In this document: one piece after another, positions 1-7,781 of the stretch | Position numbering within the stretch: the stretch's first letter is position 1 | Layout of the letters: each line of letters begins with the position of its first letter | Assembly: GCF_030651625.1 (NCBI RefSeq) | Contig: NZ_JAUSCF010000024.1 | Location: 248,001 to 312,000 of the forward strand | Direction of reading: 5' to 3' | Source: Hydrogenophaga sp. | GTDB taxonomy: Bacteria > Pseudomonadota > Gammaproteobacteria > Burkholderiales > Burkholderiaceae_C | Length of the DNA: 64,000 bases | Program-made: the position numbers and the translations under genes | The notes under the pieces: generated by a model | The model's input: the letters and a program-made list of their open reading frames with translations, nothing else | Databases searched by the model: none | Told to the model about the DNA's origin: nothing

Positions 1-159
1 CAGCGCCAGGGCGCTCAGCATCACGGCCACCAGCGCCACCACCACGGCGCGCACGGCGCTCGCGAGGTGCGTGAACGCCGTGCGCAGGCCCCGCCACAAC
101 GCGTCTTGCGGCGCTGTAGCGGGGGTGTCCTGAACGCTGCCGGTCACTTCACTTGTCAC
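1..159 (-). CDS. TRAP transporter small permease (DctQ-type), 5' part
   Basis: Only the first 53 codons are present; the gene runs off the left edge. A GTG at 159 overlaps the dctP stop in the usual GTGA arrangement, and an in-frame GTG at 147 is an alternative. The visible product has a polar N-terminus followed by a Val/Ala/Leu-rich stretch that looks like the first membrane segment of a DctQ subunit. In TRAP systems this four-helix protein pairs with the large DctM permease to take up organic acids with sodium. The call rests mainly on position directly behind a clear DctP gene. Confidence 0.6.
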   Translation of the reverse strand, partial: MTSEVTGSVQDTPATAPQDALWRGLRTAFTHLASAVRAVVVALVAVMLSALAL

Positions 160-1157
160 TTGACCGCTTCGAGGGCCTTGTCCAGCACCGCGCCCTGGCC
201 GCTCTGGCGGAACTTGTCGTACACCGGCTTCACGCTGGCCCGGAAGGCGGCCACGTCCTGTACCGGGTTGATCTTCATGCCGTTGCTTTCCAACTTGGCC
301 AGCGTGGTCTTCGCATCCGCCGCTGCGGTCTGGCGCTGGGTCGCTACAGCAGCGGTGGCTGCCGTTTCAACCGCTTTGCGCAGGTCGGCGGGCAGCTTGT
401 CCAGTGAGCGCTTGCTCATGACGAGGCCAATGGCGGAGTAGGTGTGGTTGGTGAGCGAGAGGAATTTGGTTACCTCAAAATACTTGTTGGAATCGATCAC
501 CGCCAGCGGGATTTCCAGACCATCGATGGTGCCCTGCTGCACGGCGGTGAAGGTCTCGCCCCAGGCCATGGGCACGGCAGAGCCGCCCAGGCTGGTGAAC
601 ATGTCGATGAACACCGGGTTCTGCATCACGCGGTATTTCACGCCCTGCACGTCGGCCGGGGTGCTGACCGGCCGCTTGTTGTTGATCATGTTGCGAAAGC
701 CCCCTTCCATGAAGCCCAGCAGAACAATGCCCTTGCCGGCGAGCTTGCCACCCAGGTCCTTGCCAATCTCGCCGTCGAGCGTCTTGTGCGCCTGTGCCTC
801 GGTGGCGTACAGGAACGGCAGGTCGTTGACGCTGAAGGCGGGCTCCAGCTGGGCGATCACGGCGTTGGTGATGATGCCCGCGTCCACCGTGCCAAAGCGC
901 ATGCCTTCCAGCATCTGCCGCTCGTCGCCCAGTGCGCGGTTGGGGAACAGCTGTACCTCGACGCGACCCGCCGTTTCTTTTTCCACCGCCGCCTTGAAGG
1001 CGCGCGCGCCCACCGCGTAGGGGTCCTGCGCGCCGTCTGAGGTGGTCCAGCCGAGCTTGATCACGGTGGGCGACTGCGCATGCACGCTGGCGCCCAAGGT
1101 CAGGCAGGCGCTGGCGGCCAGGGCGATGAGGGTGCGTAGCTTGTTTCTGTGGTTCAT
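156..1157 (-). CDS. TRAP transporter periplasmic solute-binding protein (DctP family)
   Basis: This 333 aa protein has a Sec signal peptide of about 27 residues ending in VHA, then a mature domain beginning with a short beta strand (VIKLGWTT). It carries DctP-family landmarks: the LFPNRALGDERQMLEG segment, the repeated aromatic/acidic ligand-cleft residues and a GxEIPLAVI segment near residue 220. It should bind an organic acid in the periplasm and hand it to the DctQ/DctM permease. A GGAG ribosome site lies 8 nt before the ATG. It follows the amidohydrolase gene by 77 nt and overlaps dctQ, so uptake and hydrolysis are probably coupled. The ligand cannot be told from sequence. Confidence 0.9.
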   Translation of the reverse strand: MNHRNKLRTLIALAASACLTLGASVHAQSPTVIKLGWTTSDGAQDPYAVGARAFKAAVEKETAGRVEVQLFPNRALGDERQMLEGMRFGTVDAGIITNAVIAQLEPAFSVNDLPFLYATEAQAHKTLDGEIGKDLGGKLAGKGIVLLGFMEGGFRNMINNKRPVSTPADVQGVKYRVMQNPVFIDMFTSLGGSAVPMAWGETFTAVQQGTIDGLEIPLAVIDSNKYFEVTKFLSLTNHTYSAIGLVMSKRSLDKLPADLRKAVETAATAAVATQRQTAAADAKTTLAKLESNGMKINPVQDVAAFRASVKPVYDKFRQSGQGAVLDKALEAVK

Positions 1158-1234
1158 GGTTGTCTCCTGTTGTGGGCGAAATAGCGGGCGAAAAAAATGG
1201 TGAAAGGGGGTGGTTGAAGGAATGGATGCGCCGG

Positions 1235-2155
1235 TCAGTCGGACCAGTACAGCCGCGTGGGGTTGTCGACCAGAATCTGCTGCAACTCTTCATCGCTGCA
1301 GGCGTCCAGCAGGGTTTGAACCAGATCGCCGTCGTCGACCATGGGCGGTGCAATGGCCGGGTGTGGCCAGTCGCTGCCCCATACCAGTTGGGCCATGTTG
1401 GCGCGCATCAGGGCCTCCACCAGCGGTTCGGCGTCGCTGAAGCGCGTGCGCTGCGGCGTGAGCCGGTACAGCCCGGAAAGCTTGACCCACGCGCGGCCTT
1501 CGCGCACCAGGGCCAGCAGGTTGTTGAAGCCGGGGCTGTCCAGCGCCTCGCTGGCCGGCACATGGCCGCAGTGGTCCACCACCAGGGGCACCCCCAACGC
1601 AGCCAGGTCGATCACCTGCCGGGGGTCACGGTTCACGTTCATGAGCACCTGCAGGTGCCAGCCGAAAGCGCGTACCCGGTCCACGATGCGCGGTATGGCG
1701 TCCTCGGGAACGCCGCCGTCGAACAAGGCGTTGCAGCGCGTGCCGCGCGCGCCCAGCCGGTGCCAGCGCTCAATGTCGGCCAGCGGCGTGTCCGGCTTGG
1801 CCACAGCCACGCCGCGCATCCAGCTGCCGCACACCGTGAGCCAGTGTTCGAAGCTGCTGTGGTCGCTGCCGTACACGCTGGGGTGCACCAGCACCGCGCG
1901 CTCGATCCCCAGCGCGTTGATCATCGTGCGGTAGTCGCCCAGGCTGGCAGGGGTTGGTGTGTAGCTGCGCGGCTCGGCAAACGGGTAGGCGGGAGTGCCC
2001 TGTGGCGTCGGCTCGAAGATGTGGAAATGACAGTCGCAAGTACCCGCGGGCAGGGCGCGGCTGGGCCACTTCACCCCGGCCTTGAAGGGAAGGTAAGCCG
2101 GGGCGGGCGTGGCGAAGACCTTGGTCAGTGCCTGTGCGATGGTGATGTCGTTCAT
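1235..2155 (-). CDS. Amidohydrolase family protein (2-pyrone-4,6-dicarboxylate lactonase-like)
   Basis: This 306 aa metal-dependent hydrolase belongs to the TIM-barrel amidohydrolase_2 group. The N-terminal HFH motif (CDCHFHIFEP, near residue 43), the strand motif VDHCGH and the C-terminal WGSDWPHP with its metal-binding Asp are all present. The family includes LigI (2-pyrone-4,6-dicarboxylate hydrolase) and related lactonases of aromatic or sugar-acid breakdown. It is the first gene of the minus-strand run amidohydrolase-dctP-dctQ and is divergent from a MocR regulator, which suggests a substrate-induced catabolic operon. Lactonase is the best guess; the exact substrate is unknown. Confidence 0.82.
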   Translation of the reverse strand: MNDITIAQALTKVFATPAPAYLPFKAGVKWPSRALPAGTCDCHFHIFEPTPQGTPAYPFAEPRSYTPTPASLGDYRTMINALGIERAVLVHPSVYGSDHSSFEHWLTVCGSWMRGVAVAKPDTPLADIERWHRLGARGTRCNALFDGGVPEDAIPRIVDRVRAFGWHLQVLMNVNRDPRQVIDLAALGVPLVVDHCGHVPASEALDSPGFNNLLALVREGRAWVKLSGLYRLTPQRTRFSDAEPLVEALMRANMAQLVWGSDWPHPAIAPPMVDDGDLVQTLLDACSDEELQQILVDNPTRLYWSD

Positions 2156-2250
2156 GGGGCTCTGTTCGCCAGGTCCGGTTCGGGGTGGGCCGCTGGCCTG
2201 AGGCGGGCGGGCATGGGCGCATCTTGGAAGGGATTTGGCTGGTTGAAAAC

Positions 2251-2282
2251 GGCCAGAATGAAATATCCTTCAAGGCCAGAAT
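2251..2282. promoter_or_regulatory. Direct repeat, candidate MocR operator
   Basis: GGCCAGAAT occurs at 2251-2259 and again at 2274-2282, a 23 bp period (about two helical turns) in the divergent promoter region between the amidohydrolase and the MocR gene. MocR/GabR/PdxR regulators are known to bind direct repeats lying on the same face of DNA. The repeat lies 24-55 bp before the MocR start, so it could serve both autoregulation and control of the TRAP operon. Binding is inferred. Confidence 0.4.
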
Positions 2283-2305
2283 TCGCACGAACCGAAAGGA
2301 CCACC

Positions 2306-3787
2306 ATGTCCAGACCGTCTTCGGGGGCCCTGTTGCCGGGGCTGAGCCTGACCAAGGGCAGCCGCGCGCCCATCAGCCGGCAGCTGTTTCAGGAGCTGCG
2401 CAAGGTGGTGTTGTCCGGTCAGCTCAAGCCGGGTACGCGCATGCCGGCCACGCGCAACCTGGCCGATGAGCTGGGCGTGTCGCGCACCACGGTGGCGCAG
2501 GCTTATGAGCAGCTCAAGTCGGAGGGGTATCTGCAAGGGCGCGAGAAATCGGGCACCTTCATCCCGGAGGTGCTGCCCGCAGAGCTGGGGGGGCTCGCCC
2601 AGCGCGGCGCGGTTCCCGGCGTGACAGTGCCACCCGGGGACCGCCTGTCCGAGCGGATGGCCCAGACCAAGCCGGTACGACCAGAACGTGGCGTTCTGGC
2701 GCAGCCCTTCAACCCCGGTATTCCCTCCATCGCCACCTTTCCGGCGCAGCTCTACGTGCGCATTCAGCGCCGCATTTCGCTCGGGCTGATCCGGTCGGGC
2801 GCCGCGCGCTGCCCGGCCGAAGGCGCAACAGAACTGCGCCAGCAGGTGGCCGCCTACCTCGGTGCCAGCCGGGGCGTGATCTGCGATCCGTCCCAGGTGT
2901 TCATCATCAACGGCACCCACCAGGCGCTGCACCTGGTGCTGCTGGGGCTGTCCAACCCGGGCGACGGCGCATGGACGGAAAACCCCGGCTATCCGGGCGC
3001 CAGAAAATCGTTCGCGCTGTTTCGCCTGCGAACCACCGCCGTGCCGGTGGATAGCGAAGGCATGGTGGTGGCTGAGGGCCGCAGAAAGGACGATGGCGCG
3101 CGGTTTGCCTATGTCACGCCAGCCCGGCAGGCGCCACTCGGCCACACCATGAGCCTGAGTCGGCGGCTGGAACTGCTGAGCTGGGCGCGGGAGCGCGACG
3201 CCCTCATTCTGGAAGACGACTACGACGGCGAATACCGCTTCGGCGGCACGCCCGCACCGTCGCTGCAAAGCCTGGACCCGGACGGCCGGGTGATCTACTT
3301 CGGCACCTTCAGCAAGACGCTGCTGCCTTCGCTCGGCGTGGGCTATCTGGTGGTGCCCACCCGGTACGTGGACATTGTTTCCCGGCTGATCGACCTGATC
3401 GGTCGCCCTCCCAACTTGTCAACCCAGCTCACCATTGCACGCCTGATCGAGTCCGGCGCGTTTGAGTCCCATGTACGCAGCATGAGAACCTACTACCGGC
3501 GGCGCCAGGATGCTCTGCACCGATACCTTCGTGACGCGCTGTCCGGCCTTGCCGACATCGAGGTGCTCAACGCAGGCCTGCACCTGATCGGCTGGCTGCC
3601 CCCGCACTTGAACGACCAGCGCGTGGCGGAGAACGCATGGCGGCGCGGCCTGCTGCCACGCCCACTGGCAGACTTTGTTGTCGAAGGACAGTTTCCACCG
3701 GCGCTGATGCTCGGTTTCTCGAACATTTCTGACGAGCGAATGCCGTCTGCGGTTGAAGCTTTGAAATGCGCGATCCTCGAGAGTTGA
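2306..3787 (+). CDS. MocR-family transcriptional regulator (GntR HTH + aminotransferase-like domain)
   Basis: The ATG at 2306 is chosen because AAAGGA lies just upstream; the open frame continues far upstream but is antisense to the amidohydrolase. The 493 aa product has an N-terminal winged helix (about residues 20-90, ending EGYLQGREKSGTFIP) and a fold-type I aminotransferase domain. The PLP lysine is seen in FGTFSKTLLPS, with the preceding EDDYDGEYR. Such proteins use PLP or an amine ligand to switch transcription. It is divergent from the amidohydrolase-TRAP operon, its likely target. Its C-terminal 78 residues are duplicated in a pseudogene at 5698-6006. Confidence 0.9.
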   Translation: MSRPSSGALLPGLSLTKGSRAPISRQLFQELRKVVLSGQLKPGTRMPATRNLADELGVSRTTVAQAYEQLKSEGYLQGREKSGTFIPEVLPAELGGLAQRGAVPGVTVPPGDRLSERMAQTKPVRPERGVLAQPFNPGIPSIATFPAQLYVRIQRRISLGLIRSGAARCPAEGATELRQQVAAYLGASRGVICDPSQVFIINGTHQALHLVLLGLSNPGDGAWTENPGYPGARKSFALFRLRTTAVPVDSEGMVVAEGRRKDDGARFAYVTPARQAPLGHTMSLSRRLELLSWARERDALILEDDYDGEYRFGGTPAPSLQSLDPDGRVIYFGTFSKTLLPSLGVGYLVVPTRYVDIVSRLIDLIGRPPNLSTQLTIARLIESGAFESHVRSMRTYYRRRQDALHRYLRDALSGLADIEVLNAGLHLIGWLPPHLNDQRVAENAWRRGLLPRPLADFVVEGQFPPALMLGFSNISDERMPSAVEALKCAILES

Positions 3788-3809
3788 TGGGCGGCGGCCA
3801 AGGGTCCAT

Positions 3810-4355
3810 ATGCCACTCATGGAAGAATGCGGCCATGCGCTGTTCAACACCGCCATTGGCGTGTGTGGCATTGCCTGGGGCCCGCACGGCGTGATGGCGG
3901 TGCAATTGCCGGAGGCTGATGCACCAGGCACCCGCCTGCGTCTGCTGAAGGGCCTGCCATGTATGGCAGAGGCGGCACCACCGGCCGCCTTGCAAGCGGC
4001 TATCGAAGGCGTGCAGGCCGTGCTGGAAGGGCGTTCGCGCAGCGATCTGCGCGAGATCACGCTCGACATGGCCCGCCTCACCCCGTTCCAGCGACAGGTT
4101 TACGACTGCGTGCGCTCCATACCGCCAGGGCAAACGCGCACCTATAGCGAGGTGGCCCAGGCGTTGGGTGACCCAGGCTTGGCCCGTGCGGTGGGGCAGG
4201 CGATGGGCCACAACCCGTTTGCGCCGGTGGTGCCCTGTCACCGTGTGCTGGCAGCAGGCAACAAACCCGGCGGGTTTTCAGCCAGCGGTGGGGCGCGCAC
4301 GAAGCTGCGCATGCTGATGATCGAAGGCGCGCTGGATAGGGGTCTGTTTGATTGA
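3810..4355 (+). CDS. ogt: Methylated-DNA--protein-cysteine methyltransferase
   Basis: This 181 aa protein transfers methyl groups from O6-methylguanine or O4-methylthymine to its own cysteine. The active-site PCHRV is present with the acceptor Cys at residue 143, preceded by the helix-turn-helix (GQTRTYSEVAQALG) and followed by GGFSASGGARTK, typical of Ogt/MGMT C-terminal domains. It starts 22 nt after the MocR stop on the same strand. A second ATG three codons downstream is an alternative start. The product is single-domain and lacks the Ada regulatory part. Confidence 0.93.
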   Translation: MPLMEECGHALFNTAIGVCGIAWGPHGVMAVQLPEADAPGTRLRLLKGLPCMAEAAPPAALQAAIEGVQAVLEGRSRSDLREITLDMARLTPFQRQVYDCVRSIPPGQTRTYSEVAQALGDPGLARAVGQAMGHNPFAPVVPCHRVLAAGNKPGGFSASGGARTKLRMLMIEGALDRGLFD

Positions 4356-4486
4356 CGGTGAGAGCTGGAGTGCTTTGCCCACAGTTCCTGCTCCTTTGCG
4401 CAAGGCATGCCCGGTGCCCTGATGGGCATGAGTCCATCGGCCATACCCGGGTTTTCACCTACGCGGTGCGGCGACAATAGCCGGCT

Positions 4487-5701
4487 ATGCAATCGTTTTC
4501 GTTCCTCAAAATCGCACTCATTCTGGGGCTGCTCTCGGCCATCGGCCCCTTCGCCATCGACATGTACCTGCCCGCGCTGCCTGCCATTGGCAGCAGCCTG
4601 GGGGCCGAGGTGGGTGCCGTGCAATGGACGCTCACCGCCTTCTTTCTGTCGCTGGGTGCCGGCCAGTTGCTCTACGGCCCCATTTCCGACATGGTGGGCC
4701 GCAAGCCGCCGCTGTACTTCGGCCTGGGCCTGTTTGCCCTGGCCAGCGTAGGCTGTGCCCTGGCCACCGACGTGCAGACCTTGGTGGTGCTCCGCTTCCT
4801 GCAAGGTCTGGGCGCGGCCGCCGGCATGGCCATCCCGCGTGCCGTGGTGCGCGATCTGCACACAGGTACCGAGGCTGCGCGCCTCATGTCGTTGCTCATG
4901 CTCGTCTTCAGCGTGTCCCCCATTCTGGCGCCCCTGGTCGGCAGTGGTGTAATCGCGCTCACCGGGTGGCGCGGCGTGTTCTGGGCGGTGGCACTGGCGT
5001 CCGTGGCAGGCCTGGCGCTGGTGTTCGGCGCGCTGAAAGAAACCCGCCTGCCCGCCCAGCGCCTGGAGAGCAGTCTGAGCAGCGCACTGCGCTCTTACGG
5101 TGTGCTGCTGCGCGACTGGCATTTTCTGGGTCTGGTGGGCATTGCCAGCACGGCCCTGGCCGGCTTCTTTGTCTACCTCGCCGGTTCGCCGTTCGTGATG
5201 ATCAACCACTACGGGCTCACACCCACGCAGTACAGCCTGGCGTTTTCGGTCAACGCGGCCGCCTTCTTTGGCGCCGCGCAGTGCACCGCGTTGCTGGGCC
5301 GCCGCTTCGGGTTGGTGAATGTGGTGAAGGCGGCGGCCAGTGCGTCAGGCGTGGTGATGTGCCTGCTGCTGGCCTACTACCTGGCGGGTGGCGATGAACT
5401 GTGGGTGCTGATTGCCCTGTACTTCGTTGCCAGCGGGTTCATGGGCCTGGTCATCCCCACCACGTCGGTGCTTGCACTGGAAAAGCATGGCGCCATCGCC
5501 GGTACGGCGTCGGCTTTGATGGGTACGCTGCAGATGCTGGGCGGCGCCCTTGCCATGGCCGTTGTGAGCCTGTTTGCCAGTGGCAAACCGCTGCCCATGG
5601 TGGTGGGCATGGCCAGTGGCGCGCTGGTGGGCGTGATGCTGACCTGGGCCACGCTGGGTGGGTACGCGTCTGGCCCGTGTCCGGCCGGGGCCAGCAGTTG
5701 A
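4487..5701 (+). CDS. Bcr/CflA-type MFS drug resistance transporter
   Basis: This 404 aa inner-membrane protein has twelve predicted hydrophobic segments. The family hallmarks are AIDMYLPALPAI after TM1, the GPISDMVGRKP loop between TM2 and TM3, and the long FLQGLGAAAGMAIPRAVVRDL segment after TM4. Bcr/CflA proteins are proton-driven exporters of bicyclomycin, chloramphenicol, sulfonamides or cysteine. The gene stands alone, 131 nt after ogt, and its last codons lie next to a pseudogene in another frame. The substrate cannot be predicted. Confidence 0.9.
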   Translation: MQSFSFLKIALILGLLSAIGPFAIDMYLPALPAIGSSLGAEVGAVQWTLTAFFLSLGAGQLLYGPISDMVGRKPPLYFGLGLFALASVGCALATDVQTLVVLRFLQGLGAAAGMAIPRAVVRDLHTGTEAARLMSLLMLVFSVSPILAPLVGSGVIALTGWRGVFWAVALASVAGLALVFGALKETRLPAQRLESSLSSALRSYGVLLRDWHFLGLVGIASTALAGFFVYLAGSPFVMINHYGLTPTQYSLAFSVNAAAFFGAAQCTALLGRRFGLVNVVKAAASASGVVMCLLLAYYLAGGDELWVLIALYFVASGFMGLVIPTTSVLALEKHGAIAGTASALMGTLQMLGGALAMAVVSLFASGKPLPMVVGMASGALVGVMLTWATLGGYASGPCPAGASS

Positions 5702-6006
5702 GCCTGCCCGACGGTCTGCCTTCCCCGCAGCGGGGGCGGGCGGTGCTGGAGCACGGATTGGGAGACCTGGTGAACATCGAGGAGCTCAACGCCGGCCTGC
5801 ACATGATCGGCTGGTTGCCCAAAGTGCTCGACGATCGGCGGGTCGCAGAGAACGCGTGGGGTCGCAATTTGTTGCCGCGCCCGCAGTCGGACTTTGTGAT
5901 CGAGGGGGCATTCCCGCCCGCTCTGATGCTGGGTTTTTCGAACCTTCCCGACGACCGCATGCCTTCAGCTGTTGAAGCCCTGCGGCAAGCAATCCTGGAA
6001 AGCTGA
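5698..6006 (+). pseudogene. Chimeric remnant: MFS N-terminus joined to MocR C-terminus
   Basis: A frame with no stop from a TTG at 5698 to the TGA at 6006 encodes two unrelated pieces. The first 18 codons match the start of the DHA2 transporter at 20330 (TTG start, then PDGLPSPxRGRAVL), with 41 of 54 bases equal and mostly synonymous changes. From about 5772 the last 78 residues match the C-terminus of the MocR protein at 2306-3787 at about 59 of 78 positions, ending at the same ILES-stop. No HTH or catalytic domain remains. This looks like a scar of a large deletion that fused an MFS gene to a downstream MocR gene. Function is unlikely. Confidence 0.75.
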
Positions 6007-6603
6007 AGCTGGAAGCCGCTGCGCGTGGCGGTGGAAGGCGTTCACGACTTCCGACCCAACCGGCTCGGGTGGCGCCGGGCCGGCCAGTCGGTTAATCAAG
6101 GGCCTGAAAGCGGCGAACCCATCGCCCGCGGCAGCTCCGCCAGCCATTGGGCGGCGCACCGGATACCGAGCCTGTTCCTGCGCGACAGCGGGCTGGCACT
6201 CCCCCAACTTCTCACCGAGTCGCGTACCGCACTACAACGGGGCATTCTTCATCATGGCCGAACTGGTACACAACGGCACTGTGCCCACGAGACAGCGCTA
6301 ACAAAGTGTTACCCCAAGATCGGATGACCGGTTTTATTTATGACTCGAACGGATATGTCTGTGCGATATCACACACAAAACGTTAAAAAAAGGCCAAACG
6401 GCCGGTCAAGGTGTAACAGAACACTGGGAATCCCTTGCAAAGTTTTAGCCGAGTATCAGAATGAATCCATGAGTTGCAAATATTGCCCTGAATGCACCAC
6501 TTTGGTACACATTTCGAAGGCGATGAATGGGGCTCATGCATTCATTGGTTGCCCATGGGGGGTGGCTGATGGTTTCAACCTGAACTTTGCTTGGAGCTGA
6601 ATC
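6007..6603. other. Intergenic region upstream of the Tad locus
   Basis: No convincing gene is seen in these 597 bases. The stretch from about 6300 to 6600 is visibly richer in A+T than its neighbours, with poly-A and poly-T runs, as expected of a promoter or leader region for the highly expressed pilin gene. A small inverted repeat GGCC-AAAC-GGCC lies near 6392-6403. I could not identify a convincing sigma-70 or sigma-54 promoter by eye. Confidence 0.5.
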
Positions 6604-6795
6604 ATGGACAAATTTTTGAATGTGACCCGTCGTTTTCTTCGCGATGAAGAGGGTGTGACCGCCATTGAATATGGGCTGATCGCGGCGCTGATTGCGGTGG
6701 TGATCATTGCCGCTGTTGCGGCTGTGGGTGATGGACTGGGAACCACGTTTCAAGCGATAGCAGATTGCTTGGAAACTCCCGCCACTTGTGTGTGA
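6604..6795 (+). CDS. flp: Flp-type (type IVb) pilin, first copy
   Basis: This 63 aa prepilin is the probable major subunit of the Tad pilus. A short basic leader of 17 residues ends in EEG, followed by the processed start VTAIEYGLIAALIAVVII, with the glutamate at +5 and the adjacent Tyr that define Flp pilins. The hydrophobic helix is followed by a short tail with a pair of cysteines (ADCLETPATCV) that could form a disulfide. GGAG lies 9 nt before the ATG. The prepilin peptidase TadV at 7173 should process it. It opens the Tad operon. Confidence 0.95.
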   Translation: MDKFLNVTRRFLRDEEGVTAIEYGLIAALIAVVIIAAVAAVGDGLGTTFQAIADCLETPATCV

Positions 6796-6797
6796 AC

Positions 6798-6846
6798 TTG
6801 GTCAGCCGAACTCGGAGGTGGCGCACTGACCAACTCTCCGAGTTCG
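6798..6846 (+). promoter_or_regulatory. Two overlapping alternative RNA hairpins between the pilin genes
   Basis: TTGGTCAG (6798-6805) is perfectly complementary to CTGACCAA (6826-6833), and CGAACTCGGAG (6807-6817) to CTCCGAGTTCG (6836-6846). The arms interleave, so the 8-bp and 11-bp hairpins compete; the connecting loops seem too short for a stable H-type pseudoknot. The structure starts 2 nt after the flp stop and ends 27 nt before the second pilin start. The stronger hairpin is followed by only a short T run. It may attenuate transcription, protect the pilin mRNA 3' end or switch between states. The pairing is seen directly; function is inferred. Confidence 0.55.
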
Positions 6847-6873
6847 TTTGCAAGGGTTCATCGAAAGGTATGT

Positions 6874-7053
6874 ATGCCGACTCACAGAAAAGCGAAATCA
6901 ACTCAGCAAGGTGTGACAAGCATCGAGTACGCGCTTCTGGCCGCGCTAATTGCCTTGGTGATTATTGGATCAGTGTCTGTTGCTGGCACTGGCAATGGTG
7001 GTCTTTGGGGTACTTGGACCAGTACTGTATTGCAGGCGATTGGAGGCGGCTGA
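6874..7053 (+). CDS. Flp-type (type IVb) pilin, second copy
   Basis: This 59 aa frame is below common length cut-offs but is a clear second pilin. It has a basic leader of 13 residues (MPTHRKAKSTQQG), then VTSIEYALLAALIALVIIG with Glu at +5 and Tyr at +6 after the cleavage glycine, and a Gly/Thr/Trp-rich tail ending AIGGG. AAAGG lies 5 nt before the ATG at 6874. It differs from the first pilin in its tail and lacks cysteines, so it is probably a minor or alternative pilin rather than a recent duplicate. It lies 78 nt downstream of flp, past the alternative hairpins, and shares the lower GC of that region. Confidence 0.88.
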   Translation: MPTHRKAKSTQQGVTSIEYALLAALIALVIIGSVSVAGTGNGGLWGTWTSTVLQAIGGG

Positions 7054-7066
7054 AACTCAATTGACT

Positions 7067-7089
7067 TGGCATGCAGGTCGACCATGCCA
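7067..7089 (+). repeat. Short hairpin between the second pilin and tadV
   Basis: TGGCATG (7067-7073) pairs with CATGCCA (7083-7089) around a 9-nt loop, 14 nt after the second pilin stop. There is no T run, so it is not a standard terminator. It may mark an mRNA 3' end separating pilin expression from the downstream assembly genes. Confidence 0.3.
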
Positions 7090-7172
7090 GCTTCGCAACC
7101 ACCCGACCCGCCCGTCCAGCGTCATGGATGTGAATCACCAAAAAACGCATTGATGAGTCAAGGGGGTTGCTC

Positions 7173-7781
7173 ATGACAGGAATCCTGTCGCCGCAAGGCT
7201 GGCAGTTCACCGCCTTGTTGGCGCTTGCCGTGCTGTTGGCCCTGGCGGTCCGGTCGGACGCCCGGCAGCGGCGCATACCCAACACCCTGGTGCTGGTCGC
7301 GCTCATGGCGGGCGTGCTGCTGAACCTGGCCCACACGGCGTCTGACGCCCGCACGGGTCTGTTCACCACCGAGCCAGGCGCTCTGGGCCTGTGGCTCTCG
7401 CTGGCCGGCGCCTTGACCGGTCTGCTGCTCTTTTTGCCCATGTACCTGCTGCGCGCCCTGGGCGCGGGCGATGTGAAGCTGCTGGCCGCCGTGGGCGCCT
7501 TTGCCGGCCCGGCCGCCACCGTCAACCTGGCGCTGTGCGTGCTGCTGGCCGGGGGTGTGCTGGCCCTGGCCCGCATGTTTCTCTTCCCGGGAGGTGCGCT
7601 GGTGCGCCACAACATGCTGGCCCTGCTGGGCCAGCTGCGCCCCGGCGCCACCGGCCCCGTTTTTGACCCCCGCACCCAGACCGCCTGGCGCATGCCTTAC
7701 GCCGTGGCCGTGGCCGGCGGTGTGGCCGGGTATGCCGCCTGGACCCTCTCGGGCAGGGCCCCTTTCATCCCGTTCGGGTGA
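7173..7781 (+). CDS. tadV: Tad prepilin peptidase (A24 family, TadV/CpaA)
   Basis: This 202 aa membrane protease cleaves Flp pilins after the leader glycine. The two catalytic aspartates of the A24 family are seen: one in RSDARQRRIPN near residue 31, and one in the GxGD motif (ALGAGDVKLLAA) near residue 105. Several hydrophobic helices surround them, and the N-methylation domain of PilD is absent, as usual for TadV. ATG at 7173 is preferred over TTG at 7167 because AGGGGG lies 6 nt upstream. Its stop overlaps the GTG start of the ATPase gene. Confidence 0.93.
   Translation: MTGILSPQGWQFTALLALAVLLALAVRSDARQRRIPNTLVLVALMAGVLLNLAHTASDARTGLFTTEPGALGLWLSLAGALTGLLLFLPMYLLRALGAGDVKLLAAVGAFAGPAATVNLALCVLLAGGVLALARMFLFPGGALVRHNMLALLGQLRPGATGPVFDPRTQTAWRMPYAVAVAGGVAGYAAWTLSGRAPFIPFG

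Noticed and set aside
1160-2305. Long plus-strand open frame upstream of the MocR gene
   Set aside because: It is antisense to the amidohydrolase and has the His/Gln/Val-rich composition of a shadow frame. MocR begins at 2306 with its own ribosome site.
6007-6603. Short open frames in the gap before flp
   Set aside because: They lack ribosome sites and recognisable motifs, and the candidates overlap each other in several frames.
6798-6846. H-type pseudoknot from the two interleaved stems
   Set aside because: The loops crossing the 8-bp and 11-bp stems would be only 1-2 nt, which seems too short. Alternative hairpins are more plausible.
7067-7083. Resemblance to a cloning-vector polylinker (GCATGCAGGTCGAC)
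   Set aside because: The order and spacing of the sites differ from pUC-type polylinkers and the flanks are genomic; likely chance.
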